Source: Lachnospiraceae bacterium
GTDB taxonomy: Bacteria; Bacillota; Clostridia; Lachnospirales; Lachnospiraceae
DNA length: 64,000 nucleotides
Direction: 5' to 3'
Assembly (NCBI GenBank): GCA_017483735.1
Contig: JAFUVF010000047.1
Coordinates: 62,001 to 126,000, forward strand
Shown here: positions 1-8,045 of the stretch, one piece after another
How positions within the stretch are numbered: the stretch's first letter is position 1
Layout: each line of letters starts with the position of its first letter
Translations under genes and position numbers: made by a program
The notes under the pieces: model-generated
What the model saw: the letters and a program-made list of their open reading frames with translations, nothing else
The model's database searches: none
Told to the model about the DNA's origin: nothing

Positions 1-1
1 A

Positions 2-487
2 AGACCAACCACGGACAGAATAAAGGAAACTCTGTTCAATATATTGCAGGGGGATATTCCCGACTGTGTTTTTGCCGATTTCTTTGCCGGAAGCGGCGGA
101 ATTGGAATAGAGGCTCTGTCAAGAGGCGCAAGGAAGGCGTATTTTATCGAAAATGCTGCTGAGGCGGTTTCCTGCATTGAGCACAATATTAAGTTTACTA
201 AAACCGACGAACGTGCTATATTATTAAAGAAAGATTTTTTGAGCGCCTTAAACGATATATACGAAAAGGAGCTGGATATAATATTTATTGACCCGCCCTA
301 CAAAAGCGGTTATGACAAAAGGCTTCTTTCGGTGCTCCCAAGGATGAAGTATGTGACGGAGAATACCGTAATAATCGTGGAGGCGGAGCTAAAAGCCGAT
401 TTTTCCTATGTTGGGGAATTGGGCTTAAAAATTGACAGGGAAAAGAAATACAAGACCAACAAGCATGTGTTTATTTCCCTTTTATGA
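2..487 (+). CDS. rsmD: 16S rRNA (guanine(966)-N2)-methyltransferase RsmD, 5' end missing
   Basis: SAM-dependent methyltransferase acting on a guanine of 16S rRNA in the small subunit. The reading frame is open from base 2 and begins mid-protein with [13 protein letters not shown], the conserved N-terminal block of RsmD, so the start lies outside the window. A SAM-binding motif [18 protein letters not shown] follows, then the catalytic-type motif FIDPPY. The family is about 185 residues, so roughly 20 are missing. The stop overlaps an ATG of the next frame (ATGA at 484-487), and rsmD-coaD is a standard Firmicutes pair. Identification is firm; only the left end is unseen. Confidence 0.93.
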   Translation, partial: RPTTDRIKETLFNILQGDIPDCVFADFFAGSGGIGIEALSRGARKAYFIENAAEAVSCIEHNIKFTKTDERAILLKKDFLSALNDIYEKELDIIFIDPPYKSGYDKRLLSVLPRMKYVTENTVIIVEAELKADFSYVGELGLKIDREKKYKTNKHVFISLL

Positions 488-498
488 ACGGAGAAGCA

Positions 499-1014
499 AT
501 GAAAAGAGCTATTTATCCCGGGTCCTTTGACCCCATGACCTACGGACATTTAGATGTCATTAAGAGAGCCTCGGAAATGTTTGATGTTCTCATAGTGGGT
601 GTGCTCAATAATAATGTTAAATCTCCATTGTTTTCTGTCGAAGAACGTGTTAAGATACTAGAGGAAGCCACAAGGGACATCCCCAATATACAGGTATCGA
701 GCTTTTCGGGGCTTACGATAGATTATGCGGCGGAGAATAATCTGCATATAGCGGTAAGAGGACTCCGTGCAGTTACGGACTTTGAATATGAGCTCCAGAT
801 GGCGCAGACAAACAAGGAACTGTCAAAGGGGAAGCTGGATTCGGTTTTCCTTGCTACAAGTCTTGAATATGCTTATTTAAGCTCCTCCTCGGTAAAGGAG
901 ATTGCAAGCTTTGGCGGGGATGTGTTCCAGACGGTGCCGGATTTTGTGGCGAGGCTTTTATACGAAAAATACGGATATGATTTTGACGAATTAAAGAAAA
1001 AATATTACGGATAA
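499..1014 (+). CDS. coaD: Phosphopantetheine adenylyltransferase CoaD
   Basis: Transfers AMP from ATP to 4'-phosphopantetheine, the penultimate step of CoA synthesis, as a soluble hexamer. The product (171 residues) starts [17 protein letters not shown], with the nucleotidyltransferase T/HxGH-type motif, and has the signature [16 protein letters not shown] near its end. I chose the ATG at 499 rather than the one at 484, because GGAGAA sits just upstream of 499 and homologues begin [12 protein letters not shown]. The upstream ATG would overlap the rsmD stop by 4 nt. Probably cotranscribed with rsmD. Confidence 0.95.
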   Translation: MKRAIYPGSFDPMTYGHLDVIKRASEMFDVLIVGVLNNNVKSPLFSVEERVKILEEATRDIPNIQVSSFSGLTIDYAAENNLHIAVRGLRAVTDFEYELQMAQTNKELSKGKLDSVFLATSLEYAYLSSSSVKEIASFGGDVFQTVPDFVARLLYEKYGYDFDELKKKYYG

Positions 1015-1031
1015 TTGTAGCAGGAGGAAGC

Positions 1032-1628
1032 ATGGTTAGCAGAATTGAACAGATTATCGATGAAATTGAGGATTATATCGATAATTGCAAGCCGAAATTA
1101 TTCACAAACGAAGAGATCATAGTTAATAAAGAAGAAATAGACGAGCTTTTGAGGGAGCTTCGAAACAATACCCCTGATGAGATAAAGCGCTGTCAGAAGA
1201 TTATCAGCCAGAAGGAGGCTATTTTAGAGGATGCCCGCTCAAAGGGACAGGATCTTATGAGCAAGGCGGAGAAAGCTGCTGCGGAATCCGTCAGCGAGCA
1301 CGAGATAATGCAACAGGCATATGCCAGTGCGGATGCCATTATAAAGGCGGCGCAGGCACAGGCGCAGGATACCGTAAACAATGCAATGTTAGAGGCAAAT
1401 GCGGTAAAGAACGCCGCATCCCAGTATATGGATGATGTTATGGGGTATCTCGACCAGATCATATCCTCGGCTACACAGACGGCAAATTCCAATTATGAGA
1501 GCCTCATCGGACAGCTTAATCACTACGGCGAGATTATCCGCAACGACAGAGCGCAGCTACACCCCGAGGAATATATAGCCGGCGATGATGCCGTTATTCC
1601 CAAAAATGAGGAGAGCGCAGCTTCATAG
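1032..1628 (+). CDS. Coiled-coil protein, often annotated as ATPase subunit-like
   Basis: A 198-residue soluble protein rich in Ala, Glu and Lys. Residues about 50-150 form one long predicted coiled coil (for example KAEKAAAESVSEHE and AQAQAQDTVNNAML). There is no signal peptide or membrane segment. Proteins like this directly after coaD in Lachnospiraceae carry names such as V-type ATPase subunit H-like, or are compared with DivIVA, on coiled-coil similarity alone; I see no catalytic motif. AGGAGG lies just before the ATG. The 18-nt gap to coaD and the terminator after it make it the last gene of the rsmD-coaD unit. Function unknown. Confidence 0.8.
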   Translation: MVSRIEQIIDEIEDYIDNCKPKLFTNEEIIVNKEEIDELLRELRNNTPDEIKRCQKIISQKEAILEDARSKGQDLMSKAEKAAAESVSEHEIMQQAYASADAIIKAAQAQAQDTVNNAMLEANAVKNAASQYMDDVMGYLDQIISSATQTANSNYESLIGQLNHYGEIIRNDRAQLHPEEYIAGDDAVIPKNEESAAS

Positions 1629-1651
1629 GTATTTAATAAAGCCATTATTTG

Positions 1652-1682
1652 GCCGGTTTTCTGCGGAGAACCGGCTATTTTA
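1652..1682 (+). terminator. Rho-independent terminator after the coaD unit
   Basis: The arms GCCGGTT (1652-1658) and AACCGGC (1669-1675) form a 7-bp GC-rich stem with a 10-nt loop, followed by TATTTT. It lies between the coiled-coil gene and the amidase gene. Confidence 0.75.
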
Positions 1683-1689
1683 ATAAAAT

Positions 1690-3132
1690 ATGAAAACCTT
1701 CTTGTTTAATATTCGAAAACTTAATATATTTCTGTCGCTTATGCTGCTTTTATTATGGCTTGGAGCATTTAAGCTTGACGTATATGCGGCCCCGAGACTC
1801 ATAAACCCAAAGGGGGATGGCTTTGTCATTGTTATCGACCCGGGACATGGCGGGGACAATAATGGTACGGAAGGGCACTTAAACGGAAGCTATCTTGAAA
1901 AGCAGATGACCATGATCACGTCACAGGCTCTCTATGACGAGCTCTCAAAGTATGAGGGTGTTACTGTGTATATGACCAGAAATAATGATGCCTCGCTGTC
2001 TCTCAAGGAAAGGGCGGAATTTGCTGCATCCGTAAATGCGGATATGATGTTTTCCGTTCATTATAATGCCTCTGTAAATCATGACCTTTTCGGGGCGGAG
2101 GTCTGGGTGCCATCGGATACACCCTATCATGCCCACGGCTATCAGTTTGCCATGGTGGAGCTTCAGTCATTTAAGGATAAGGGGCTCTTTATAAGGGGCG
2201 CAAAGACAAAGCTAAACGATGCCGGAGAAAACTATTATGGTATAATCAGGGAAGCAACGGCACTCGGTGTACCTGCTGTAATAATTGAGCACTGCCATGT
2301 GGACAATGCCGTAGATATAGGCTATTGCGATACGGATGAGGATTTAAGAGCCTTCGGTGTTTTGGATGCCACCTCCATTGCAAAATATCTGGGACTTAAA
2401 AGCTCTGCTTTAGGGGTTGATTACTCGGCATATGCCGCAAAAGACCTTGCAAGTGCCGAGCCTGACGGCAGAATTTCACTTGTATTTAATACATATACAG
2501 ATCCTGATGTATGTGAGATAAGTCCGGAAGAGGTAAATAATGAGACCGGCGATGTGGTAATAAACGTAACCGCAGCGGATTATGACGACCTTTTGATGTA
2601 TTTTGATTATTCCACTGACGGCGGCGAGACCTTTTCGGAGAGGCTTCCAATGCCCGGATATGATTATTTCAACAAATCCGTGCAGGACAGCTTTGAATAT
2701 ACCATAAATCTGCAGGGAAATAATGAACCCGTGGTAATGTTCAGGGTGTATAATATATTTGACCGTATGAAGGAAAGCAATGTCCTGGAGCTTGCGGGAG
2801 CATTTTCCTTTGCAGGAAACGGCACAGGGGAAAACGCAGGAAAGACCAGGGAGGAAATAATCGCAGAGGCAAAGGAATCCAAAAACAAAAGGCAGATCAT
2901 AGAAAAGGAAATCCCCGGAACTCTTACCTTTGCGCCAAACGGGGAGCTTATAGATGAGGATACCGGGTTTTCCTTGAAGGACTTTCTGATAATAGTGCTT
3001 ATTTTAGTAACCCTGGTTTTTGTCACAGCGTTTTTTGTTCAGCTATTTTCGTATAAGAAGCGCAGGAAAAAGCGCAGGGGCATAAAAAGCTACGATTATG
3101 ATATATACAGTAAAGATAACTATCATTATTAG
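1690..3132 (+). CDS. Membrane-anchored N-acetylmuramoyl-L-alanine amidase (Amidase_3)
   Basis: Zinc-dependent peptidoglycan hydrolase that cuts between MurNAc and L-Ala. The N-terminus is a signal sequence (hydrophobic residues 12-27, likely cleavage near AYAA-like YAAPR). The catalytic domain spans about 45-238: zinc ligands His53 (DPGHGG), Glu70 and His124 (SVHYNAS), and catalytic Glu200 (VIIEHCHVDN). A roughly 200-residue extracellular region follows, then a C-terminal membrane helix near 438-460 with a very basic tail (KKRRKKRR). A C-terminal anchor is unusual for this family and would tether the enzyme to the cell surface. I see no good Shine-Dalgarno sequence before the ATG, and the start follows closely on a terminator, so the promoter is unclear. 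Confidence 0.9.
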   Translation: MKTFLFNIRKLNIFLSLMLLLLWLGAFKLDVYAAPRLINPKGDGFVIVIDPGHGGDNNGTEGHLNGSYLEKQMTMITSQALYDELSKYEGVTVYMTRNNDASLSLKERAEFAASVNADMMFSVHYNASVNHDLFGAEVWVPSDTPYHAHGYQFAMVELQSFKDKGLFIRGAKTKLNDAGENYYGIIREATALGVPAVIIEHCHVDNAVDIGYCDTDEDLRAFGVLDATSIAKYLGLKSSALGVDYSAYAAKDLASAEPDGRISLVFNTYTDPDVCEISPEEVNNETGDVVINVTAADYDDLLMYFDYSTDGGETFSERLPMPGYDYFNKSVQDSFEYTINLQGNNEPVVMFRVYNIFDRMKESNVLELAGAFSFAGNGTGENAGKTREEIIAEAKESKNKRQIIEKEIPGTLTFAPNGELIDEDTGFSLKDFLIIVLILVTLVFVTAFFVQLFSYKKRRKKRRGIKSYDYDIYSKDNYHY

Positions 3133-3146
3133 GAGGGTACAGGCTT

Positions 3147-3923
3147 ATGAATGTAGTAGTTATTACGGGAGCATCCGGTGGAATCGGAGCGGAGTTTGCA
3201 CGACAGCTTGACAATGGCTTAAGGAGCATCGATGAATTCTGGCTCATAGGAAGAAACGAGATAAAGCTAAACAAGCTTGCAAAGGCGCTTAAGCATGATG
3301 TGAGAATTTTTCTGCTTGATGTGACGGATGAGCTTGGGTTGGATGAGTTTGAGGGCTTTCTTACAAAGTATGACGCAAAGGTAAGAATGCTCATAAACTG
3401 TGCAGGCTACGGGATTGTTGGCAATTTTGCAAGAGCAGACAGAGAGGGAACTCTGGGAATGATACGCACTAACTGTGAAGCTCTGACCTCTGTAACCCAC
3501 AGGCTTATACCTTATATGCGCAGGAATTCAAGAATTATTCAGCTGGCTTCCAGCGCCGCATTCCTTCCGCAGCAGGACTTTGCGGTCTATGCCGCTTCAA
3601 AGGCTTATGTTCACAGCTTTACGAGGGCTTTGAACAGAGAGCTTAAGGAGAGACGGATATATGTCACAAGCGTATGCCCCGGACCTGTGGATACGGATTT
3701 CTTTGCGCTTGCGGAATTAAGAGGAAAATCTGTCTTTGAATTCAAAAAATATACTATGGCTTCCCCAGAGGCTGTGGTTCAAAAGGCACTCAGGGATTCC
3801 GTATGCAAAAGGGAGGTGTCCGTATACGGAGTGTTGATAAATATGTTTAATATTGTTTCGAAGCTTTTCCCGCATAAGTGCATACTTGACCTTTTGGCGC
3901 TGTATAAGAGGATACACGGTTAA
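3147..3923 (+). CDS. Short-chain dehydrogenase/reductase
   Basis: NAD(P)-dependent oxidoreductase of the classical SDR family, 258 residues. It has the cofactor motif TGASGGIG near residue 8, the NCAGYG strand (NNAG equivalent), the active-site Ser in LASSAAF, the YxxxK catalytic pair in YAASK, and the PGPVDT motif after it. The substrate cannot be told from sequence. AGGAGG precedes the ATG. The stop overlaps the start of the next gene by one base, so the two, and the following pseudouridine synthase and recU, look like one translationally coupled operon. Confidence 0.9.
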   Translation: MNVVVITGASGGIGAEFARQLDNGLRSIDEFWLIGRNEIKLNKLAKALKHDVRIFLLDVTDELGLDEFEGFLTKYDAKVRMLINCAGYGIVGNFARADREGTLGMIRTNCEALTSVTHRLIPYMRRNSRIIQLASSAAFLPQQDFAVYAASKAYVHSFTRALNRELKERRIYVTSVCPGPVDTDFFALAELRGKSVFEFKKYTMASPEAVVQKALRDSVCKREVSVYGVLINMFNIVSKLFPHKCILDLLALYKRIHG

Positions 3924-4513
3924 TGAAGCTTATCAGATTATTTTCCTCAGACGACTATAAGGGAGAGCATAACTATATAAGGAATCAGAGACGCTATGAG
4001 ATTGCAAGGACAGTTATTTATTTCGGGATATCTGCCTTTGTGTTTGTTCTGGGAATAATCTATACAAAGACCCGTATGAATCTGCTTACCCTTGTGGCGG
4101 TTTTGGGATGCCTTCCCGCCTGCAAATCCCTTGTGAGTGTCATAATGTTCTGCCGCTTCAAGGGGTGCAGCGAAGAGCTTTACGAAAGATTAAAGCCATA
4201 TATTGATAAGAACACGGGGCTTTTTGATATGGTCTTTACCTCCTATGACAAAAATTACGAAACCTCACACATTCTTGTGGCCGATAAGACAATCCTTGGG
4301 CTTACAGAGAATGCCTCCTTTGACGAAAACGGCTTTAAAAAGCATATTTCGGCGAGATTGTCCGCTGACGGAGTAAAGGATGAGGTCATAAAAATATTCA
4401 AGGATACGGACAAATATATCGAGAGGATAAAAAATATCGACGCAGACAGTTTTGTGAAAGAAAATCCGGCCGATGACAGGATTATCAAGACCTTAAAGGC
4501 GGTATCCCTGTAA
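3923..4513 (+). CDS. Unknown protein with two membrane helices
   Basis: 196 residues. Two hydrophobic segments lie at about 29-47 and 52-73, separated by a short basic turn (TKTRM), leaving a charged N-terminus and a soluble C-terminal domain of about 120 residues that should both face the cytoplasm. I do not recognise the family. It overlaps both neighbours by one base (TAATG at each junction), which argues that it is a real, coupled gene in the SDR-RluA-recU operon. Confidence 0.75.
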   Translation: MKLIRLFSSDDYKGEHNYIRNQRRYEIARTVIYFGISAFVFVLGIIYTKTRMNLLTLVAVLGCLPACKSLVSVIMFCRFKGCSEELYERLKPYIDKNTGLFDMVFTSYDKNYETSHILVADKTILGLTENASFDENGFKKHISARLSADGVKDEVIKIFKDTDKYIERIKNIDADSFVKENPADDRIIKTLKAVSL

Positions 4514-5496
4514 TGCAGAGCTTTGTCATAGGCAAAAACGAGGCAGGACAGCGCTTCGACAAATTCTTGAAAAAGTATTTAAAGGGCGCTCAAGCTTCCT
4601 TTATCTACAAAATGCTTCGTAAGAAAAATATCACATTGAACGGAAAGAAAGCCGATGGCAAGGAAATTCTTGTGGAAAAGGATGAGGTTAAGACCTTCTT
4701 TTCCGATGAAACGTTTTTGAAGCTTACCGGAGGCGGTAATAACTCTTTAAGCACGGATGAATATATTAAGGCTTATAAAAGTTTACATAACATAGATATA
4801 ATTTTTGAGGATGAGGATATTCTTATTGCAAATAAGCCCGCAGGAGTGCTGACACAGCAGACTAAAGCGGGCGAATACAGCCTGAACGAATGGCTCACAG
4901 GGTATTTGCTGGATTCAAGGAAGCTTACGGAGGATGACCTTACAACCTTTAAACCCTCGGTGTGCAACCGCCTTGATATAAATACCTCCGGAATTGTGCT
5001 ATGCGGAAAGAGCCTTCGGGGGCTTCAGGGACTTTCGGAGGATATAAAAAAGAGAAATATAAGAAAGCTTTATCTGACTGTCTGCCATGGAAGGGTTTCT
5101 GACAGAATGCAGCTTAATGGATTTCTTAATTGGGATGAGGCTAAAAAAAGAGCGTCGATCACAGATGATAAGGCAAAGGGGGAGCGCATCGAAACCATAA
5201 TCACGCCGCTTAAATATTATGAAAGTGCGGATGTTACGCTTTTGGAGGCAGAGCTGATTACCGGAAAGCATCATCAGATAAGGGCGCATTTAGCTTCCAT
5301 AGGACATCCTGTGATTGGAGATAAAAAATACGGAGATTTGTGCTTAAACAAGGCTTTAAACGAAAAGTGTAAGCTTGCGCTTACGCATCAGCTTCTTTTT
5401 GCACACAGGGTAATCCTGCCCGATGGAAGGGAATTTACAGCAAAGGATACGGCTTTTGACAGCGCCATACAGGCTATACAGGGAGAAAACAGATGA
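4513..5496 (+). CDS. RluA-family 23S rRNA pseudouridine synthase
   Basis: Isomerises uridine to pseudouridine in RNA, most likely in 23S rRNA. The 327-residue protein has an N-terminal S4 RNA-binding domain (about 1-60, GQRFDKFLKKYL) and the catalytic domain from about 95. The catalytic Asp is in CNRLDINTSG, the family's HRLD motif with Asn in place of His, and the C-terminal motif is KHHQIRAHL. The S4 arrangement resembles RluC-type enzymes. A second family member (41899-42837) is the better RluD candidate. The start overlaps the previous gene's stop and the end overlaps recU by 4 nt. Confidence 0.9.
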   Translation: MQSFVIGKNEAGQRFDKFLKKYLKGAQASFIYKMLRKKNITLNGKKADGKEILVEKDEVKTFFSDETFLKLTGGGNNSLSTDEYIKAYKSLHNIDIIFEDEDILIANKPAGVLTQQTKAGEYSLNEWLTGYLLDSRKLTEDDLTTFKPSVCNRLDINTSGIVLCGKSLRGLQGLSEDIKKRNIRKLYLTVCHGRVSDRMQLNGFLNWDEAKKRASITDDKAKGERIETIITPLKYYESADVTLLEAELITGKHHQIRAHLASIGHPVIGDKKYGDLCLNKALNEKCKLALTHQLLFAHRVILPDGREFTAKDTAFDSAIQAIQGENR

Positions 5497-6035
5497 CTTC
5501 TTTTAAGACAAGGGGGCTTCGCGGCTCTACCTTGGAGGAGATGATAAACCGCACCAACGAAAAGTACAGGGAAATGGGGCTTGCGCTCATTCAAAAGGTT
5601 CCGACTCCCATCACTCCCATAAATATCGACAAAAGTACCAGGCATATAACCCTTGCGTATTTTGACCAGAAATCCACCGTGGACTATATAGGTGCTGTGC
5701 AGGGGATTCCGATATGCTTTGATGCCAAGGAATGCGCCGTTGATACCTTTACCCTTGCCAATATCCATGCGCATCAGGTGGATTTTATGAAGGACTTTGA
5801 AAAGCAGGGGGGAGTGGCGTTCTTTCTGATATATTATACACACAAGGATGTGATGTATTATCTTCCCTATGAGATGCTTAGATTTTTCTGGGACAGGGCG
5901 GCGGATGGCGGCAGAAAGAGCTTTCGCTATGAGGAGCTAAATCCCGAATACATCATCCCGAAGGCACAGAAGGGAATCCTTGTGCCGTATCTGGAGGCGC
6001 TTAAGAAGGATTTGTATGACAGGGATGATGAATAA
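5493..6035 (+). CDS. recU: Holliday junction resolvase RecU
   Basis: Cuts four-way DNA junctions during recombination and repair in Firmicutes. 180 residues, the normal size. Family blocks are visible: GSTLEEMINRTNEKYRE at the start, QKVPTPITPI, then the PD-(D/E)XK core with STVDYIGAVQGIPICFDAKE (catalytic Asp, and the ExK-type FDAKE) and the QVDFM block. In many Firmicutes recU sits beside a PBP gene; here it closes an operon with a pseudouridine synthase, overlapping it by 4 nt (ATGA). Confidence 0.92.
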   Translation: MTSFKTRGLRGSTLEEMINRTNEKYREMGLALIQKVPTPITPINIDKSTRHITLAYFDQKSTVDYIGAVQGIPICFDAKECAVDTFTLANIHAHQVDFMKDFEKQGGVAFFLIYYTHKDVMYYLPYEMLRFFWDRAADGGRKSFRYEELNPEYIIPKAQKGILVPYLEALKKDLYDRDDE

Positions 6036-6038
6036 AAT

Positions 6039-6085
6039 ATTTTTTATCTTTTTTGAAGTAAAAATATGTGAAAAAGATAAAAAAT
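6039..6085. terminator. AT-only hairpin with perfect 15-bp arms
   Basis: ATTTTTTATCTTTTT (6039-6053) and its exact reverse complement (6071-6085) flank a 17-nt loop. A third copy of the left-arm core, TTTTTTATCT, follows at 6091-6100. Position 4 nt after the recU stop suits a weak terminator; the arms contain a single G-C pair each, so it could also be a protein-binding dyad upstream of the his promoter. Confidence 0.5.
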
Positions 6086-6107
6086 AATTGTTTTTTATCT
6101 AAAAACA

Positions 6108-6135
6108 TTGACATAAAAGAAATAAATGATATACT
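6108..6135 (+). promoter_or_regulatory. Putative sigma-A promoter of the his operon
   Basis: The -35 TTGACA (6108-6113) is exact and the -10 TATACT (6130-6135) has one mismatch, with a 16-bp spacer. Transcription would start near 6142, leaving a leader of about 65 nt before hisZ, too short for a T-box. Confidence 0.75.
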
Positions 6136-6207
6136 TTAAATAATTTATTACTCTATCACTCTAATGCTTTAGCAAAGTAAAGCAAAATATGTTTGAAAGG
6201 AAAAATT

Positions 6208-7320
6208 ATGAATAAAAAGCTTTTGCATACTCCAGAGGGAGTGCGGGATATATACGGGGATGAGCTTGAGAGGAAGCGCTATGTGGAGAATAAGCTGCAT
6301 GAGCCTCTTAAAAGCTACGGATACGAGGATATAGAGACCCCAACCTTTGAATTTTTTGATGTTTTTTCGAAGGAGATAGGCACCACGAAGAGTAACGAGC
6401 TGTACAAATTCTTTGACAGGGAAAATAATACTCTGGTGCTTAGACCGGATTTTACGCCCTCCATCGCCAGATGCGCCGCAAAATATTATATGGATGACAC
6501 CTCCTCCATACGCTTTGCCTACAAGGGGAATACCTTTGCAAATATCGGGAAGCTCCAGGGAAAGCTTTCTGAGAACACGCAACTGGGTGCAGAGCTTATA
6601 GGAGATTTCTCGGTATATGCGGATGCGGAGATTGTGAGCCTTCTCATAAAGGCGCTTATGAATACCGGACTCAAAAATTTCCGTGTGAGCATAGGAAATG
6701 TGGAATATTTTAAGGGGCTTTGCGAGGAAGCGGGGCTTTCATCCGATATGGAATATGAACTTAGAGAGTGCATTTCAAGGAAAAATTATTTTGCTGCGGC
6801 AGAGCTTTTGGAAAATGCAGATATTACGGAGTATTACAGGGATGTGCTTTTGAAGGCGGCGGATATGTTCGGCGGATTATATTCCCTCACAGAGGCCGGG
6901 GAGCTTGTGAAGAACATGCGCTCAAAGGATGCTTTAAAAAGACTTGATGAGCTTATGGCTCTTTTGAGGGAATACGGAGTAGCGGACAGGGTTTCCTTTG
7001 ACTTAAGCATGCTTTCCAAATACAATTATTACACCGGCATTATATTTAAGGCTTATACCTATGGCGTGGGGGATGCGATAGTGACCGGCGGAAGGTATGA
7101 CAAGCTTCTTTCCCAGTTCGGGAAGGATGCCGCAGCGGTGGGCTTCGGACTGGTGGTGGATGAGATATTGGAGGCTTTGGAGAGGGAAAATCCCGATGTT
7201 TTCCCCGAAAAGGAAGCGCAGCTTAAAATTACGTTTAATGAAGTTAATTTTAGTGAAAAATTAAAGGAAGCAACAAGCTTAAGAAATGAGGGCAGGGCTG
7301 TGGCTCTCATAAAGGAATAA
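6208..7320 (+). CDS. hisZ: ATP phosphoribosyltransferase regulatory subunit HisZ
   Basis: A histidyl-tRNA synthetase paralogue without aminoacylation activity that partners short HisG to form the first enzyme of histidine synthesis and mediates its feedback control. The product of about 370 residues shows class II synthetase-like motifs TPEGVRDI and LRPDFTPSIARCAA, and GRYDKLLSQFG (motif 3 region). It ends after about 370 residues and lacks the anticodon-binding domain of true HisRS. The ATG at 6208 is chosen because GAAAGGA sits 6-12 nt before it; an in-frame TTG at 6193 lies inside that ribosome site region. It is followed directly by hisG, which supports HisZ over HisS. Confidence 0.92.
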   Translation: MNKKLLHTPEGVRDIYGDELERKRYVENKLHEPLKSYGYEDIETPTFEFFDVFSKEIGTTKSNELYKFFDRENNTLVLRPDFTPSIARCAAKYYMDDTSSIRFAYKGNTFANIGKLQGKLSENTQLGAELIGDFSVYADAEIVSLLIKALMNTGLKNFRVSIGNVEYFKGLCEEAGLSSDMEYELRECISRKNYFAAAELLENADITEYYRDVLLKAADMFGGLYSLTEAGELVKNMRSKDALKRLDELMALLREYGVADRVSFDLSMLSKYNYYTGIIFKAYTYGVGDAIVTGGRYDKLLSQFGKDAAAVGFGLVVDEILEALERENPDVFPEKEAQLKITFNEVNFSEKLKEATSLRNEGRAVALIKE

Positions 7321-7339
7321 GCATAAAGAGGAACAGACT

Positions 7340-7981
7340 ATGAATAACTGTTATTTGACCTTTGCCCTCGGCAAGGGAAGGCTTGCAAACAGGACAATGG
7401 AGCTCTTCGAGGAGATTGGCATTACCTGTGAGGAGATGAAGGATAAGAATACAAGAAAGCTCATATTTGTAAATGAGGAGCTTAAGCTTAAATTCTTTTT
7501 GTCAAAAGGCCCCGATGTACCCACATATGTGGAGTACGGTGCAGCAGATATAGGCGTTGTGGGCAGGGATACAATCCTTGAAGAGAACCGCAATGTGTAT
7601 GAGGTGCTTGATTTGAAATACGGAGCCTGCAGGATGTGTGTGTGCGGTCCGAAGGAGGCTTCGGAGTTACTTAAACACCACGAAAGAATCCGGGTTGCCA
7701 GCAAATATCCCAATATCGCAAAGGATTATTTCTACAACAGAAAGCATCAGACCGTGGATATCATCAAGCTGAACGGCTCTGTGGAATTAGGACCCATAGT
7801 CGGGCTTTCGGATGTGATAGTGGATATTGTGGAAACCGGCTCTACGCTTCGGGAGAACGGACTTGATGTTTTGGAGGAGGTATGTCCCCTGTCCGCCAGA
7901 ATGATTGTCAATCCTGTGAGTATGCAGCTCGAGAGCGAAAGGATAATGTCAATAGTAAAGAAATTAAAGGAGCATATTTAG
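7340..7981 (+). CDS. hisG: ATP phosphoribosyltransferase catalytic subunit, short form
   Basis: Joins ATP and PRPP, the committed step of histidine synthesis. At 213 residues it is the short HisG that lacks the C-terminal regulatory domain and needs HisZ. Motifs: FALGKGRLANRTM at the N-terminus, ADIGVVGRD, and the PRPP-binding loop IVDIVETGSTLRENGL. AGAGGAA precedes the ATG and the gap to hisZ is 19 nt, so the two are cotranscribed. Confidence 0.96.
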   Translation: MNNCYLTFALGKGRLANRTMELFEEIGITCEEMKDKNTRKLIFVNEELKLKFFLSKGPDVPTYVEYGAADIGVVGRDTILEENRNVYEVLDLKYGACRMCVCGPKEASELLKHHERIRVASKYPNIAKDYFYNRKHQTVDIIKLNGSVELGPIVGLSDVIVDIVETGSTLRENGLDVLEEVCPLSARMIVNPVSMQLESERIMSIVKKLKEHI

Positions 7982-8045
7982 CGGTAGTGTTGCAATATAT
8001 ACACAAGTTGAAATTTTGACCTGCAAATCGGAGGAAGATTAAAAT

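Noticed and set aside
6142..6207. T-box riboswitch before the his operon
   Set aside because: The leader is only about 65 nt, too short for a T-box, and has no T-box sequence.
6193..6208. TTG start for hisZ
   Set aside because: The TTG lies at the ribosome-binding region of the ATG at 6208, and homologues match the shorter protein.
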